A stretch of DNA of 64,000 nt, from the NCBI GenBank assembly GCA_004135705.1, contig CM014272.1, positions 46,339,457 to 46,403,456 on the forward strand, in the 5' to 3' direction. How positions within the stretch are numbered: position 1 is the stretch's first letter; the number at the start of each line of letters is the position of its first letter. The stretch is from Alloteropsis semialata. Lineage: Eukaryota; Streptophyta; Magnoliopsida; Poales; Poaceae. Of this stretch, positions 1 to 10,278 are shown one piece after another. The notes beneath the pieces are model-generated. The model saw only the letters and a program-made list of their open reading frames with translations. It did no database searches and had not been told where the DNA came from. The position numbers were made by a program, and so were the translations under genes.

Positions 1-200
1 GCAGCCCTGGCAAGTCTTCACGATTTCTTCTGCATCGGCCACAGCGGATGGCCAATAGTACCCGGACCGAAAAGCCTTGCCGACGATCGTGCGGTGAGCG
101 GCATGGTTGCCACAGATCCCACCATGGATTTCTTCAAGGATTTCCCGTCTGGCTTCTGGAGTGACACACTTCATCAAGACTCCGGATGATGCGCCGCGTT
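1..200 (-). pseudogene. Integrase zinc-binding (H2C2) domain, fragment cut by window edge
   Basis: The minus-strand translation shows a pattern of two His followed by CxxC, around GNHAAHRTI, GYYWP and KTCQGC. This is the integrase H2C2 zinc-binding domain that precedes the DDE core in Ty3/gypsy pol. Only this first domain is in the window. It lies directly downstream of the second RNase H of the same element. Confidence 0.75.
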
Positions 201-329
201 GAAAGAGGGTGGACCCGACTACTATGTAGTGGTTGCTTCGCCTGATAACTTGCTCAGCCTCCACCTTATCTTCGGGCTCCCTTTGGTGTAGTATGTACTC
301 GATGAAGGGCTTTGTCCACTCGGGTGTAA

Positions 330-800
330 TCACCATGACTTGCTGATGAGGTGGTGTTGTAGTCGGCTGTACTTCCTGCTCCTTGATGGATGGTTGTAAC
401 AGCTCATGGACGAAAACGCCGCCTGGTACTTGTGCTCGGTGGGAACCCAGCTTTGAAAGTGCATCAGCAGCCATGTTGTTGTCTCTGATGAAGTGATGAA
501 ATTTGAGCCCATGAAAGTGCTTCTCGAGTTTGCGCACCTCCATGCAGTATGCATCCATGTTCTCCTTGGTGCAGTCCCAATCTTTATTGACTTGATTGAT
601 CACCACAGAGGAGTCGCCGTACACCACCATGTGCTTGATGCCAAGGGAAGCAGCCAGGCGTAGCCCGTGCAGTAGAGCTTCATACTCGGCTTCATTGTTG
701 GTGGCTTTCCAGAGGATTTGGAGCACATATTTGAGCTGATCGCCTTTTGGAGATATGAGTAGTACTCCTGCACTGGCCCCTTCAAGCTTCAATGATCCGT
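330..800 (-). pseudogene. Second (archaeal-type) RNase H domain of Tat-type element
   Basis: The minus-strand translation contains VVYGDSSVVINQVN, an acidic central stretch and IRDNNMAADALSKL. These match the D-S-x-x-V-I-x-Q-x and N-x-x-A-D-A-L-S motifs of archaeal-type RNase H found only in Tat-group elements. The presence of this extra domain, separate from the RT-linked RNase H at 840-1205, is the main reason for the lineage call. The reading frame is not continuous with the upstream RT domain. Confidence 0.7.
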
Positions 801-839
801 CGAAGTGCATGATTCAATGCTCGAGAGGTTCTTCTAGTG

Positions 840-2110
840 CTACGCGTTGTATTTCTGTCCACTCAGCAACGAAGTCCACCAGGGCTTGAGATTTGATGGC
901 AGCTCGTGGGACGAAATCGATGGCGTGAGAGCCCAACTCGACCGCCCATTTGGAGATTCGCCCTGTCGCGTCCCGGTTGCGGAGGATGTCGCCAATTGGG
1001 AAAAGAGGTGACTACAACAACCCGGTGAGCGTCGAAGTAGTGGCGCAACTTGCGAGATGTGATCAAGACAGCATATAATAGCTTCTCGACCTGGGGGTAT
1101 CGCACTTTTGATTCTGAAAGTACCTCGCTGATGAAGTAAACTGGCCGCTGTACTTTGTATACATGGCCGGGTTCCTCCCGCTCGACTACAATAGCAGTGC
1201 TCAATGTGAGTTGTTGCTGCGATGTAGAGGAGCAGTGGTTCCTGATCAGCTGGTGCAGTCAGTACTGGTGGTGACTGGAGAAATTTCTTGAGATCTTCAA
1301 ATGCCGCATCAGCTTCTGGAGTCCATACGAACTTGTCTTGCTTCTTGAGGAGCTTGAAGAAAGGTAATCCTCTGTCACCCAGCCTTGAAATGAATTGGTT
1401 GAGGGCCGCCATGCATCCAGTCAGCTTCTGAACGTCCTTGAGGGATTTTGGAGGCACCATGGATGTAATAGCGGTGACTTTCTCAGGATTAGCTTCAATT
1501 CCCTGGTGGCTGACTATGAAGCCCAGCAGTTTTCCCGCGGGCACGCCAAACACACACTTGGTAGGATTGAGCTTCCATTGGAATTCCCTGAGATGTGCAA
1601 AGGTCTCGGACAGGTCGTCAATGAGACTATCCGGGTTCTTTGTCTTGATGACGACGTCATCAACGTAGGCTTCCACATTGCGGCCAATCTGAGCCTTGAG
1701 ACAACTCTGAATTGCACGCTGATATGTTGCCCCTGCGTTCTTGAGTCCAAAGGACATTGTAGTGTAGCAGTAGGCGCCGAACGGAGTGATGAACGCCGTC
1801 TTGATCTGGTCGTCTTTATGCAGGCTTATCTGATGATAGCCCGAGTAGCAATCCAGAGTAGAGAGCAGCCAGCTATGGAATCCACCACTTGATCAATGCG
1901 AGGTAGCCCGAAGGGATCCTTTGGGCAGTGCTTGTTTAGGTCGGTGTAATCGACACACATCCTCTACTCGTTGTTGTTCTTCTTGCGGACCAGGACAGGA
2001 TTAGCGAGCCAGTTAGGGTGGAACACCTCTTTAATGAACCCGGCTGCTAATAGTTTCGCCAGCTCGAACGGATGGCTTCCTTCTTGTCCTGGGCAAAGCG
2101 TCGTAAGCAT
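840..2110 (-). pseudogene. Reverse transcriptase and RNase H of Tat-type element, broken
   Basis: The RT palm motif YVDDVVIKTK is present at the expected distance after FGLKNAGATYQ, followed by the thumb and the start of RNase H (PLLLYIAAT). RNase H continues in another frame (PVYFISEVLSESKVRYPQ), showing a frameshift near 1205, and a further frame change occurs near 1010. In the N-terminal part a TAG (plus-strand bases 1964-1966) replaces the Trp codon of the conserved N-E-W-R-M-C-V-D-Y region. The gene would have copied element RNA into DNA but cannot be translated intact. Confidence 0.85.
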
Positions 2111-2244
2111 TGTTTCTTCTGCTTGGCGGCAGGATTGACGTTGAGTTTGTGCTCAGCCAACTCCCTTGGGACTCCCAGCATGTCAGATGGCTTCCATGCG
2201 AAGATGTCACAGTTGTCCCGTAAGAAGCTGGTGAGTGCGCTTTC

Positions 2245-2840
2245 CTATTTGGTAGGCAGGTCAGCGCCGATCAGTGCCATTTTGGAGAGGTCGCCTGTCC
2301 CTAGTTCGATTGCCTTGATTGGAACTTCCTGGGAGGGCTTCATGGTTGACGCGGCTGGCTTTTTCGTTGGGATGTCCAACTCAGCCTCGCCGAGTTGTTT
2401 CGCCATAGCTGCTACGATTGCTGCCTGGCTCGGTTGCTGCATGCTTGCAGCAATCGTCACTGCCTCGGTGTCGCAATCGTAGGAGGTCTTCAGGTCACCC
2501 TTTAGGGATAGAATCCCCTTAGGGCTGGCATCTTCAAGACGAGGTAGATGTAGTGTGGAATCGCCATGAATTTTGCCAGAGCAGGTCTTCCCAGGATCGC
2601 GTGGTACGATGATTCGAAGTCGGCGACCTCGAATGTAATGTACTCGGTCCTGTAGTTGGCCTCGGTACCAAATGTGACTGGAAGTGATACCTGGCCGAGG
2701 GGCATGGCAGCGTTGCCAGGAACGATGTCGTAGAAGGGTGAGTCAGTGGGCTTGAGCAAGTTGGTGATGTCCAAGCCCATCTTTTTCAGTGTCTTGGCGA
2801 ACAGGATGTTGAGTCCACTTCCGCCATCGATCAATGTCCT
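2245..2840 (-). pseudogene. Aspartic protease region of Tat-type element
   Basis: The minus-strand ORF 2502-2834 begins with the active-site motif IDGGSGLNIL and continues with the flap region and a later hydrophobic AILGRPAL segment. This is a retropepsin of the Ty3/gypsy type. It lies between gag (right) and RT (left), as expected. The downstream stretch 2245-2460 continues the linker to RT in another frame. Confidence 0.75.
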
Positions 2841-2846
2841 TGTGAG

Positions 2847-4661
2847 TCACGCGCCAGCTACCACAGGGTCAAGTACCAGGGGGTACCGCCCCGGGTTCTT
2901 GATGTTGGTCCATTGATCGTCGCGAGAGAAGCTGATTGGTACTTCTGACCACTTCAGGAAGGTAGGGATGATAGGCTCAATGCAAGCAATCTCACGCTGG
3001 ATAAGCTTTTGCTTGCGCTTTGATTCTGACTGAGTAATTCCCCCAAAGATGACATTGACCACCTTGTTGGCTTGTTGGTAACCGGTGTCTTTGTCACCCT
3101 TATCTCCTTTGTTGTCAGGGTTGTTTGGTTTGGGGGCGCCCTCTGCTATGAACGCTTTCTTGAGCGACCAGCAGTCCCTGCTTGAGTGCTTATCCTTTGG
3201 GTGGAAGGGGCACTGCTTGTGAGTAGTTTTTCGAACTTCCTGCGGGAAGAGTTCTTCTCAGCAACATTGACCGTGTCTTCAGGTTTGCGCTTCTTGTCGT
3301 TGAAGTCGCGTTTGCTGTTGGTCTCAACTTGCTTGCCCTTGTTACGGTCGTTGTTGTTGTTGCGGTCTCCTCCCGACTTGTTGCGGTTGAATCTTTCACG
3401 CTGTAGGTCTTCAGCGTCTGACCAGCGACTGATGAGGTCTCGCATCTGCTCTAGTGTCTTTGGCCTGTTCCTTCCGAAGTCGAGGTGCAACACGGGGTCT
3501 GTAAGGCCGCCGTGGAAGCAATCAATGACATCTTGGTCGGATAGGCCTGCACAGGTTGAGCGCTTCTCCCAAAATCGCCGGTTGTAGCTGCGCAGGTACT
3601 CGTTCTGGCCCTGTTTGCACTGGGCTAGGTCAAAGCGAGTACCCGGCTTCTGCCAGGAACCCTGGAAGTTATTGATGAAAACCTTGCAGAGTTCATCCCA
3701 AGAGTCGATGGAACCAGGCTTGAGCCCTTCCAACCAGGTTAGAGGGGCCTGGTCAAGGACAACTGGAAGGTAAGTACACATAGTGTCGGTGTTGCCCCTT
3801 GCCGCCTTGATTGCCGAGTAGTAGATGCGAATCCACTGCTCGGGATCGCGTTTCCCGTCATATCTATCGATATGAGCTAGTTTGAACTTGTCGGGCCAGG
3901 AAGTAGCGCGGATGCGGTCTGAGAAGACCGGGAACCCTTCGTACTTGTAGAGATTATGGTGGTCCTGACCCGACGGCCCGTAGACTTGGTCATACTCCTG
4001 ACGTCTGCGGTGTTCATATTCTTCGCGATCGCGCGCCCGTGATGAAATGATGGTGCACGTGTCTCTGGGTGGCAATTGTTGTCGCAGATCCCTGTTGTTG
4101 TCGAGATTGCCGGGGCGTCCATCCCTGTTCTGGTTGCCGTTATGCCCACCGATGTGGCTCTACTGAACTTCGCGGTTGCTTGGTCCGGCGCCGTGGTTAC
4201 GACCTCCGCCGCCGAGTACCATGCCTCCCTCGTTGTCGCGTTGGCGTTGGTCTCTGCTCGGGTGGTGGGACTGGTTGCCGCGATTGCCAACTTCAGGGTC
4301 GGCTGCTTGCCTGACGGCTCGGTGCTCTGGTGATGGTCTTGGCAGGGTTGATTGTGTCATGCTGGACGGCCGCTGTTTCGAGCATTGTCTTCATCCTGAG
4401 GATTTTAGGAGTCTCTGACATCTGTCCCAACTCTGTGACGACAGCCATGATGTTGGCTGCGGCGCTGGAGTAGACATCTTGGCCGGCGACTTGCATGAAC
4501 TTGGCGTTGAGGTCCTGTGGAGGTAGCCTGCGACCGACGCGGCGGCGACGTTCTGCACGAGCAGCATTTCGCTCCCTGCGCCGGTTACGATCAGCTTCAG
4601 CTTCGTTCTCCATAGTTGGCTCGTCGTTGGAGACTTTTTGTTCCTGGGCGATGATCACCAT
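2847..4661 (-). pseudogene. Gag of Tat-type element, broken into several frames
   Basis: The best part is 3146-4075, a 309-residue reading frame with the plant retrotransposon gag core (RIRATSWPDKFKLAHIDRYD, WLEGLKPGSIDSWDEL, later RFWEKRSTCAGLSDQDVIDCF). The N-terminal part is 4293-4661 in another frame. Between them the arginine/glycine-rich linker contains a stop near 4158. The C-terminal part (2847-3062) is in yet another frame. The product would be the structural capsid protein of the element's particles. At least two frame changes make it non-functional. Confidence 0.8.
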
Positions 4662-5357
4662 GGCACCATCGCTTGACGCCCTGGTGAGTAGCTTCCTGTG
4701 CTTGAAGTTACAGGGACAGTTGAGCCGCGGCTGCTTGAAGAGTTCAGGGGTTGCCCGTGTTGAAACGGGAGTGGATCAATGCACGCGATGATGCGAGACA
4801 TGTCCAGGTCCTCCTGTGGTGTTGCTCCAAGCATTGGCTTGCGTCCCGGCCAGTGAACAAATCGTCCTTCGGGAGTTGAAGTGATGACAAGTCCGACTTG
4901 TTTCCCGTTCAGGGGAAGTTCGTCGAATTCGACCAGAGATCGGAGTTGTTTTGAGGATGCCGCCTGGAAAGCGGAGGTGGGGCCCGCGAGTCCAAAGGGA
5001 TATTGGCTCGGGGTGTCGGCCTCACGCTTAGCAGTGGCTGGACTCCTTTTCTTCTAGATTTTTGAATTGGTGGATTTTGGCATAACCGATGGTTCAGAAA
5101 CCGACTCGGATTGCCTGGCCCGCTTTGGAATCTTCCCAGTTCGAGTTGGAATCGAGCTAGGAGTAGTGGTTCCTTGAGTCCGAGTTGAGTTCGAACCCGA
5201 GGTTCCCCGAGCCCGAGTTGAATTCGGACCCGAGGGCGCGATCTCGTCGAGCTTGTCGGGAGTTGATATCCAGCTTTCATAGTTATGCACCAACACTTCA
5301 TTATTTTAATTTTTCTTAGAGAAACAGTTCATTATGATTATTGTTCCTTTGGGTATC

Positions 5358-5774
5358 TGTCGGTTTTTTATACCGGCTAGCCTACTATGGGGGTCCCTAA
5401 GTAGTCGAGTTGTTCGTGAGGGCCTCGCCGGAACCAGAAGCACGATGGTGAACACGAGACGATTTAGACAGGTTCAGGCCGCCTCGAGTAGAGAGCGTAA
5501 TACCTTACGTCCTGTATGGTGGATCTTCTCGTATTGATGGTTATGATTTTACAAGGGGTCCCTGCCTCACCTTATATACTCGGGAGACAGGGTCTACAAG
5601 GCAAGAAATACAAACTCCTAGTCGGATACAATACATAGAGTTGTTTCCTAGTACCCGACTAGTTTCCTTAAGCTGTACGCTCCTTCCTTGTATCAGTCAG
5701 AGTTGCCGGCCCAATTTCCTAACGGGCCTGTAGCCCATGAGGACTCCCATGGATCTTGGACCGTCACTACAACA
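5358..5774 (-). repeat. 5' LTR of the Tat-type element
   Basis: This non-coding stretch lies immediately upstream (minus strand) of the gag of the element at 1-5774. On the plus strand it starts TGTCGGTTTT and ends CACTACAACA, so on the minus strand it has TG..CA edges. The exact outer edge could be 5771 or 5774. I could not identify a convincing primer-binding site next to 5358. The partner LTR lies outside the window, so the edges rest on the TG/CA termini only. Confidence 0.55.
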
Positions 5775-6892
5775 GTTGTCTCAACCCAATTAAGCTTGCA
5801 CCTGCAGCTTTGTATAGTCATTTCAAAAAGAGCCACCAAAGAAATCCAAAACTAAACCCATTCTTCCTGACTTAACATTGTAAATTGACAAAATAAATCA
5901 CCAACAGATTTCAGCTGTTTTGTCTCTTGAAGTAATATCAGTGAACACCCTCGAAAATGGGCATACAGTGCCAATTCAGATGTTAAAAGCCTGGGTGGTG
6001 GCCAAGGCTTAAGCTCAACAAACCTCGATGGTATCACCACCATGTGTTGAAAAGATGTCACAGTTCCAACATACTCAAACTAAAAATTTTGTTGAGCTGG
6101 AGTTGGACATGGAGGTTTCCTGAGCAATCTGAAGCAATAGCTCATAGTCCCATCAACAAGGGAGCTCCTTGATATTATCAACATCTTGTATTTCCAGCTT
6201 TCCACAATTTCAGCATGTACACATCTGAGAACATGAATAGTGGGAAGTGGCCATGGGGACTTCCTAAGCAAGACAGAACACCACTCCGTACTAAACCACT
6301 TAGAGCAATTGAAGGAAGGCGATGGCGTTGGTAGCAAATCAAGCACGACACACCTCATCTTCAATTGCATAGGAGGTGGACATGGTTGCTGCTCAATCCT
6401 CTTCATCAGTGGCAGCATGCCCAACGTAGCACAGCTTATGGTGTGGATGTCCGACATTGGCACACCTTGTGCAGCGAATGTGGACACCAGAACACCAATA
6501 TCAATATGCAGCCATTCCATCGAGCTTGGTGGGCGTGAAGTCATTGAAGTTGAGGATGGGGATCAGCATTGGCGAGGAGGCTTGTGTAGGTTCCTCCTGC
6601 TCCAGGATGTCCTCGGACACAGCCTACACAGGCAACAACGTGGCTGCCATGCAGTTGATGCCCATGCTGTCGTTGTGGCACAACTTCGAACAAGTGGTGG
6701 GTGGCTCAACATCGATGACGCTAGGAACCATGTTGATGGTCATCGTGGCCATAACAGCATGGCTGGATCATAAAAGTGCTCCCTGGTGATGGTGGATGTA
6801 GTAGAAGGTTGAAGCCTGGTCAAAGACGAGCTTGTCATCGTGGCACAACAGCTCCTGTCCAGTCTGGACACACACTCCGGAGCTGACCCCTA
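5775..6892. other. Degenerate internal region, no recognisable domain
   Basis: This part of the element lies downstream (minus strand) of the RRM-coding stretch. The longest minus-strand frame (6080-6544, 154 codons) has no motif I recognise. It may be a remnant of gag or of captured sequence. Confidence 0.4.
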
Positions 6893-7131
6893 CTTGATCT
6901 CTAGCTGACAACAACCATCATACACGAACCGGCCATGTAATGCCCCAAAAGCATCTGAAGCTTCCTGCTGAGATTGAAATGCCACTCGAGCCTCCACCCG
7001 GTCCAATCCTTTCCACAAGCAGATTTTCTCCACAACACCAAATGGCCCAAAAACTTGATGAAGCAGAGATTTAGTGATTGGGTAGCAAACCTAGTGGATG
7101 GTAACATCGAGGATGCGATTCGGTGGCCTCC
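6893..7131 (-). pseudogene. PTB-like RNA recognition motif inside an LTR element
   Basis: The minus-strand frame reads through a motif series typical of polypyrimidine-tract-binding protein RRM2: ILDVTIH, then YPIT, LLHQVFGPFGVVEKI (RNP2-side helix), VAFQSQQEASDAFGALHG and YDGCCQLEIK. A TAG stop interrupts it after TIH (next codons VCYPIT), and another TAG follows LEIK. It starts about 170 bp inside the element's primer site, where gag would begin. PTB proteins are nuclear and cytoplasmic splicing and RNA regulators. This copy looks like a captured host exon or a gag-fused RRM that has since decayed. Confidence 0.7.
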
Positions 7132-7285
7132 AGTCATCGACCTCGCTTGTTAGCATTTCATTAAACACTTGGAAGGCGTCCTCTTGATGAGTGTTGTCCT
7201 TGACCAAATTCGACTGCATGTTGCTCCAACTGCTACCACAAATCTCCCAATCCATATCCATCACAAAAGGCCCATGGATTGAATA

Positions 7286-7299
7286 GCTCTGAATACCAA
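7286..7299 (-). promoter_or_regulatory. Primer-binding site for initiator tRNA-Met
   Basis: On the minus strand TTGGTATTCAGAGC lies directly inside the LTR end at 7301. It differs by one inserted T from the standard TGGTATCAGAGC primer site. Confidence 0.75.
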
Positions 7300-7300
7300 A

Positions 7301-7639
7301 TGTTAGCAACCAATCATACCCTCACCATCAACCAGCATAAACAAGCACTGATCCAATGAATCTGATACAACTGAGAAGGAATAGAGTTCAGGAAGGCAGC
7401 AAGCAAAGGGGAAACGAGAGGAGATCAGCAGATTCTAGGGATGGAAAGGGATCAGAGTTACATCAGAATGTCGAGGAGGAAAAGAGAAGAGCAAGAGGTG
7501 GAAGAAGAGAGGATAACTGATTTGTGTATAATTGTTCAATCCCCTTCTGTCTCCTGCTCTCTGCTCTTTGTAGTCTGATGTAGGAGACTTGGTGTGGCCC
7601 ATAGGCCATAGTGCCGACAGCCCAGCATGGATCCTAACA
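7301..7639 (-). repeat. 5' LTR (339 bp) of the RRM-carrying element
   Basis: On the plus strand it runs from TGTTAGCAACC to ATCCTAACA, so it has a perfect 6-bp inverted terminus (TGTTAG/CTAACA). It is followed inside by the tRNA-Met primer site. The sequence just outside its right edge is LTR sequence of the Athila-like element, which shows where it inserted. Confidence 0.8.
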
Positions 7640-8569
7640 CCAAGGCACGTATGAGATTTTCCCACAAAAGCACAGTCGCACGGGAAAAGGTCCTCGGGAC
7701 TGTTTCTTTGCGTACCGACGTAGGAACGTCGGTTCCTAGGGCAGGTGTCACAAGGGGAGGATTAGGAGGAGAATATTCTCTGGGATCTAGGGAGGATCTC
7801 CACTCTCCCAAGGCACTCCCTACACTATAAATAGACCCCTACCCCTCACTCATTCAACACACAAGATTGAGAAGCCACAAGCTCCACTCCAAGGCGAAGC
7901 TCTACTCCAGTGTAGTATCTAGAGAATAGGGAGAGAGTCAGGGGTAGTCTGGGGAAAGTGTCGGGGCTGTCGGCACTCCTCCCCGATCTTGTACCTCGAC
8001 GGATGCTTCCTTGTTCTAGTAAGTGTTCGTGATCTCTTATGGTATTAAGTTCTTTTGATTAAGTAACTTCTCTTCTATAGTTGCTTGTGGGTTCATCGTT
8101 CATTAATCATTTGTGAATGCTTAGTGAATACTTTGGTTTAGGAACAAGACTAAAGTAGTAATTGATAGCGTAGACGTGGTGTCTGGGCTAGAAGTTACCT
8201 TTGTTTGACTCGTAGCCCACGGATTAGTAGAGGTAGGCGGCAGGTGGTGACAGCCCTGTCCGTCCTTTGTAATCCTCCACGTTCGGGTACGGCGTAGAGC
8301 TGTTTGCCGGCAATTTTCTAGAGGCCTAGGATACCCCGGTGCCCAAAGTAAGCAAACCATAGATGCTGAGCTTATCCTTCAACGAGGTCCTTAACCATAG
8401 GAATCCTCTCTGCCCTCGCCATCATTTCTCTTGTTGTCCTTGGACGATATAGTTAGAAGATTAGTACACACGTTCCTTGTGGATTCGATACCCTGAATAC
8501 TTCTGAGTGAAAGCTACAACGGTATCCGTGTGCTTGCGGATTTATCTGCGACCGTAAGAAATACCAACA
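7640..8569 (+). repeat. 5' LTR remnant of the Athila-like element
   Basis: It matches 13281-14238 almost base for base apart from scattered substitutions and a 28-bp duplication present only in the other copy (930 + 28 = 958 bp). It ends ATACCAACA and contains the TATA box at 7825. The first part of this LTR must lie left of the nested insertions, outside the window. Confidence 0.9.
7825..7833 (+). promoter_or_regulatory. TATA box of the 5' LTR
   Basis: CTATAAATA lies in the LTR at the same place as in the 3' copy (13466-13474). It is followed about 30 bp downstream by a likely transcription start region (CATTCAACACAC). Confidence 0.65.
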
Positions 8570-8576
8570 AGCTTTC

Positions 8577-8594
8577 TGGCGCCGTTGCCAGGGA
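8577..8594 (+). promoter_or_regulatory. Primer-binding site of the Athila-like element
   Basis: TGGCGCCGTTGCCAGGGA starts 7 bp after the LTR end. This is the primer-site type common in Athila/Tat-group elements. Confidence 0.85.
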
Positions 8595-8681
8595 GCGGTT
8601 ACTGAATTAACTTCAAACCTTGTTCGTCCTCATATCTTTTTATTTTCCTTTTATTTTCTTTTACATGTTACGCCCTTTACG

Positions 8682-9410
8682 ATGGATCAATATTCTATTC
8701 TAGACTTCTCTGCTCCAAAGCGTGAGTTCTTTGAGCTACCACCTTCTGATCAACAAATCACCACATCTGGCTTTGAACTCCACCCCAGCTTTATAGGCAT
8801 GGTTCGGAATAAATCCTACAACGAAAATCCTTATGATCACCTCCGAGAATTCGAGTTGTTGTGCTCATGTCTAAGGATCTCAGGCGTGGCACAAGAGACC
8901 ATCAAATGGAAGTTATTTCTGTTCTCTCTCGAGGAGAAGGCGAGAAAATGGTACTATCATACCGTTAGGGATGTAAACAGAAATTGGGGAAAACTACGGG
9001 ACAAGTTTTGTCTTTACTTTTCTCCCATTCACCGTATATGTGCCCTTCGGAGGAAGATCGTTTGCTTCCAACAGGGTCAGAAGGAAACTCTAGGTGCAGC
9101 TTGGGAAAGATTTGTTTTCCTAAACAAATTTGGCACAGACTTAGGCATACCCGACTTCATGCTCATGCAACATTTTCGATCAGGCCTAAAAAAGGAAGCT
9201 GCTTTCATCCTAGATGGTGCCGCCGGTGGATCGTTCATGCACATAACCCTGGATGAAGGGAAAGCTCTTCTAGAAAAGATTCTGGAAAACACTCCCTCCA
9301 TGAAACACAACATGAACCCCAACACAGTTCTAAGACAAGATCCGAGCAAGATGATCCTAGAATGGCCGTATCCGAGCCACACCTTTTCACCTTGCACAAT
9401 CCAGCCTTAG
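8682..9410 (+). CDS. Gag of Athila-like element
   Basis: This is a 242-codon frame starting at the first ATG after the primer site. It carries the plant retrotransposon gag core: NPYDHLREFELLCSCL, QETIKWKLFLFSL, EKARKWY, then KFCLYFSPI and a later LKKEAAFILDGAAGGSF segment. Gag forms the particle in which element RNA is packaged. The frame is open but loses register near 9360, where the following protease-like region continues in another frame. No zinc knuckle is visible. Confidence 0.8.
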   Translation: MDQYSILDFSAPKREFFELPPSDQQITTSGFELHPSFIGMVRNKSYNENPYDHLREFELLCSCLRISGVAQETIKWKLFLFSLEEKARKWYYHTVRDVNRNWGKLRDKFCLYFSPIHRICALRRKIVCFQQGQKETLGAAWERFVFLNKFGTDLGIPDFMLMQHFRSGLKKEAAFILDGAAGGSFMHITLDEGKALLEKILENTPSMKHNMNPNTVLRQDPSKMILEWPYPSHTFSPCTIQP

Positions 9411-10060
9411 AGCCCACTCCCGAACCAAAGCCACCGAAGGAAGAAGAAGTTCTACCTTTGGCATCCGAAGATTCTGGAAATCCCTCAGATCACATTAGGC
9501 ACAAAAAGGCTACGACACCTCCTTTTTCTCATCCTTCAGATCCACTCAAGGAGGTTTTCCCCGATATATCCATAAGGGAATCACCAATAGAATGGTTAAA
9601 GGAAGTAAAACGTTCTTCCGAAGCAATTCAGATGGTTGCACCTTCCACAACCATGCCTTGTTCTTTAAGGGGGATTGTCGTAGAAGCCCTTTACAACCCA
9701 ACCGTCGAGGCTAGCATTATGTCTGAATCCTTTGCGAACACTTTCTTGGGCAACATGCCTTTAGCCTCGAGCGACAAACTTTTTAGAAGTCCCTCAGGAC
9801 TCATCCTTGAATGTCATAGAGTTGCAAGGGCTGTGCTAATCAAAATAGACAAAATCAAGGTTCATCTAGATTTCCACATCTTTTCTATCCTCGATTTTGA
9901 TCTTCTCATAGGCCACCCACTAGAAAAGCTTCTCCAAAAAGAAGCAATCATGGGAGCCTTCATGACACGCTTAGGAAAGTTGCTTTTGCCACTCCTTTCT
10001 CTTGCTCGAGAACTCCAAGAGCTAAGCCTCCTCCCCAGCATAGTCCACTGGAGAAGGTAA
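9362..10060 (+). pseudogene. Protease-like region of Athila-like element
   Basis: A 232-codon frame overlapping the gag end by 49 bp. After a proline/glutamate-rich linker (PALEPTPEPKPPKEEE) it has a retropepsin-like fold pattern: a beta-rich stretch around EALYNPTVEASIMSESFA, then SSDKLFRSPSGLILEC and a C-terminal FDLLIGHPLEKLL. The catalytic D-T/S-G triad is not recognisable (N-P-T-V in its place), so it is probably inactive. It lies where protease is expected and may have been kept as a structural extension of gag. Confidence 0.5.
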
Positions 10061-10278
10061 TGTTTGTGTCGCCATTAGAACCTACTTCTCATCTCAATGA
10101 ACTCGAGCGACCTTCATCATCACCTTCAATCAAGTGGAAGCCGTGTCCCTTAGGCCTTCAAGAAGTTATTCTCGATAATGGTCAAGAAACAACTCCGATC
10201 TTCAATAATGAACCTTTTGACTTGGAGAACCCAAAGGCCATGGACACGCTTGAAGCATTGACTCTGGAATCCGAGTGA
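10060..10278 (+). pseudogene. Downstream remnant of gag/protease polyprotein
   Basis: A 72-codon frame rich in Pro, Ser and Glu (WKPCPLGLQEVILDN, EPFDLENPKAMDTLEA) that follows the protease-like region in a shifted frame. It resembles the linker before RT in related elements, but RT itself is absent. I see no catalytic domain. Confidence 0.4.

Larger units (their letters stand above)
1..5774 (-). mobile_element. Ty3/gypsy LTR retrotransposon, Tat-type lineage, 3' part outside window
   Basis: Read on the minus strand the order is LTR (5358-5774), gag, aspartic protease, reverse transcriptase, RNase H, a second RNase H and the start of integrase, which runs off the left edge. The second RNase H between the usual one and integrase is the hallmark of the Tat group of Ty3/gypsy elements. 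All coding parts are interrupted by stops or frameshifts, so this is a dead copy. Its LTR edge abuts sequence of another element (5775-7639), into which it appears to have inserted. The 3' LTR and target duplication cannot be seen. Confidence 0.85.
5775..7639 (-). mobile_element. LTR retrotransposon fragment with tRNA-Met primer site and RRM domain
   Basis: An LTR (7301-7639) is followed on the minus strand by a primer-binding site for initiator tRNA-Met and by about 1.5 kb of degenerate internal sequence, cut at 5774 by the Tat-type element. The tRNA-Met primer suggests Ty1/copia, but no pol domain is visible to prove it. The internal region encodes a PTB-like RRM (6893-7131). To the right, 7640-7644 (CCAAG) corresponds to CCATG at 13281-13285 in the intact LTR of the surrounding element. 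That fits insertion into that LTR. Confidence 0.7.
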
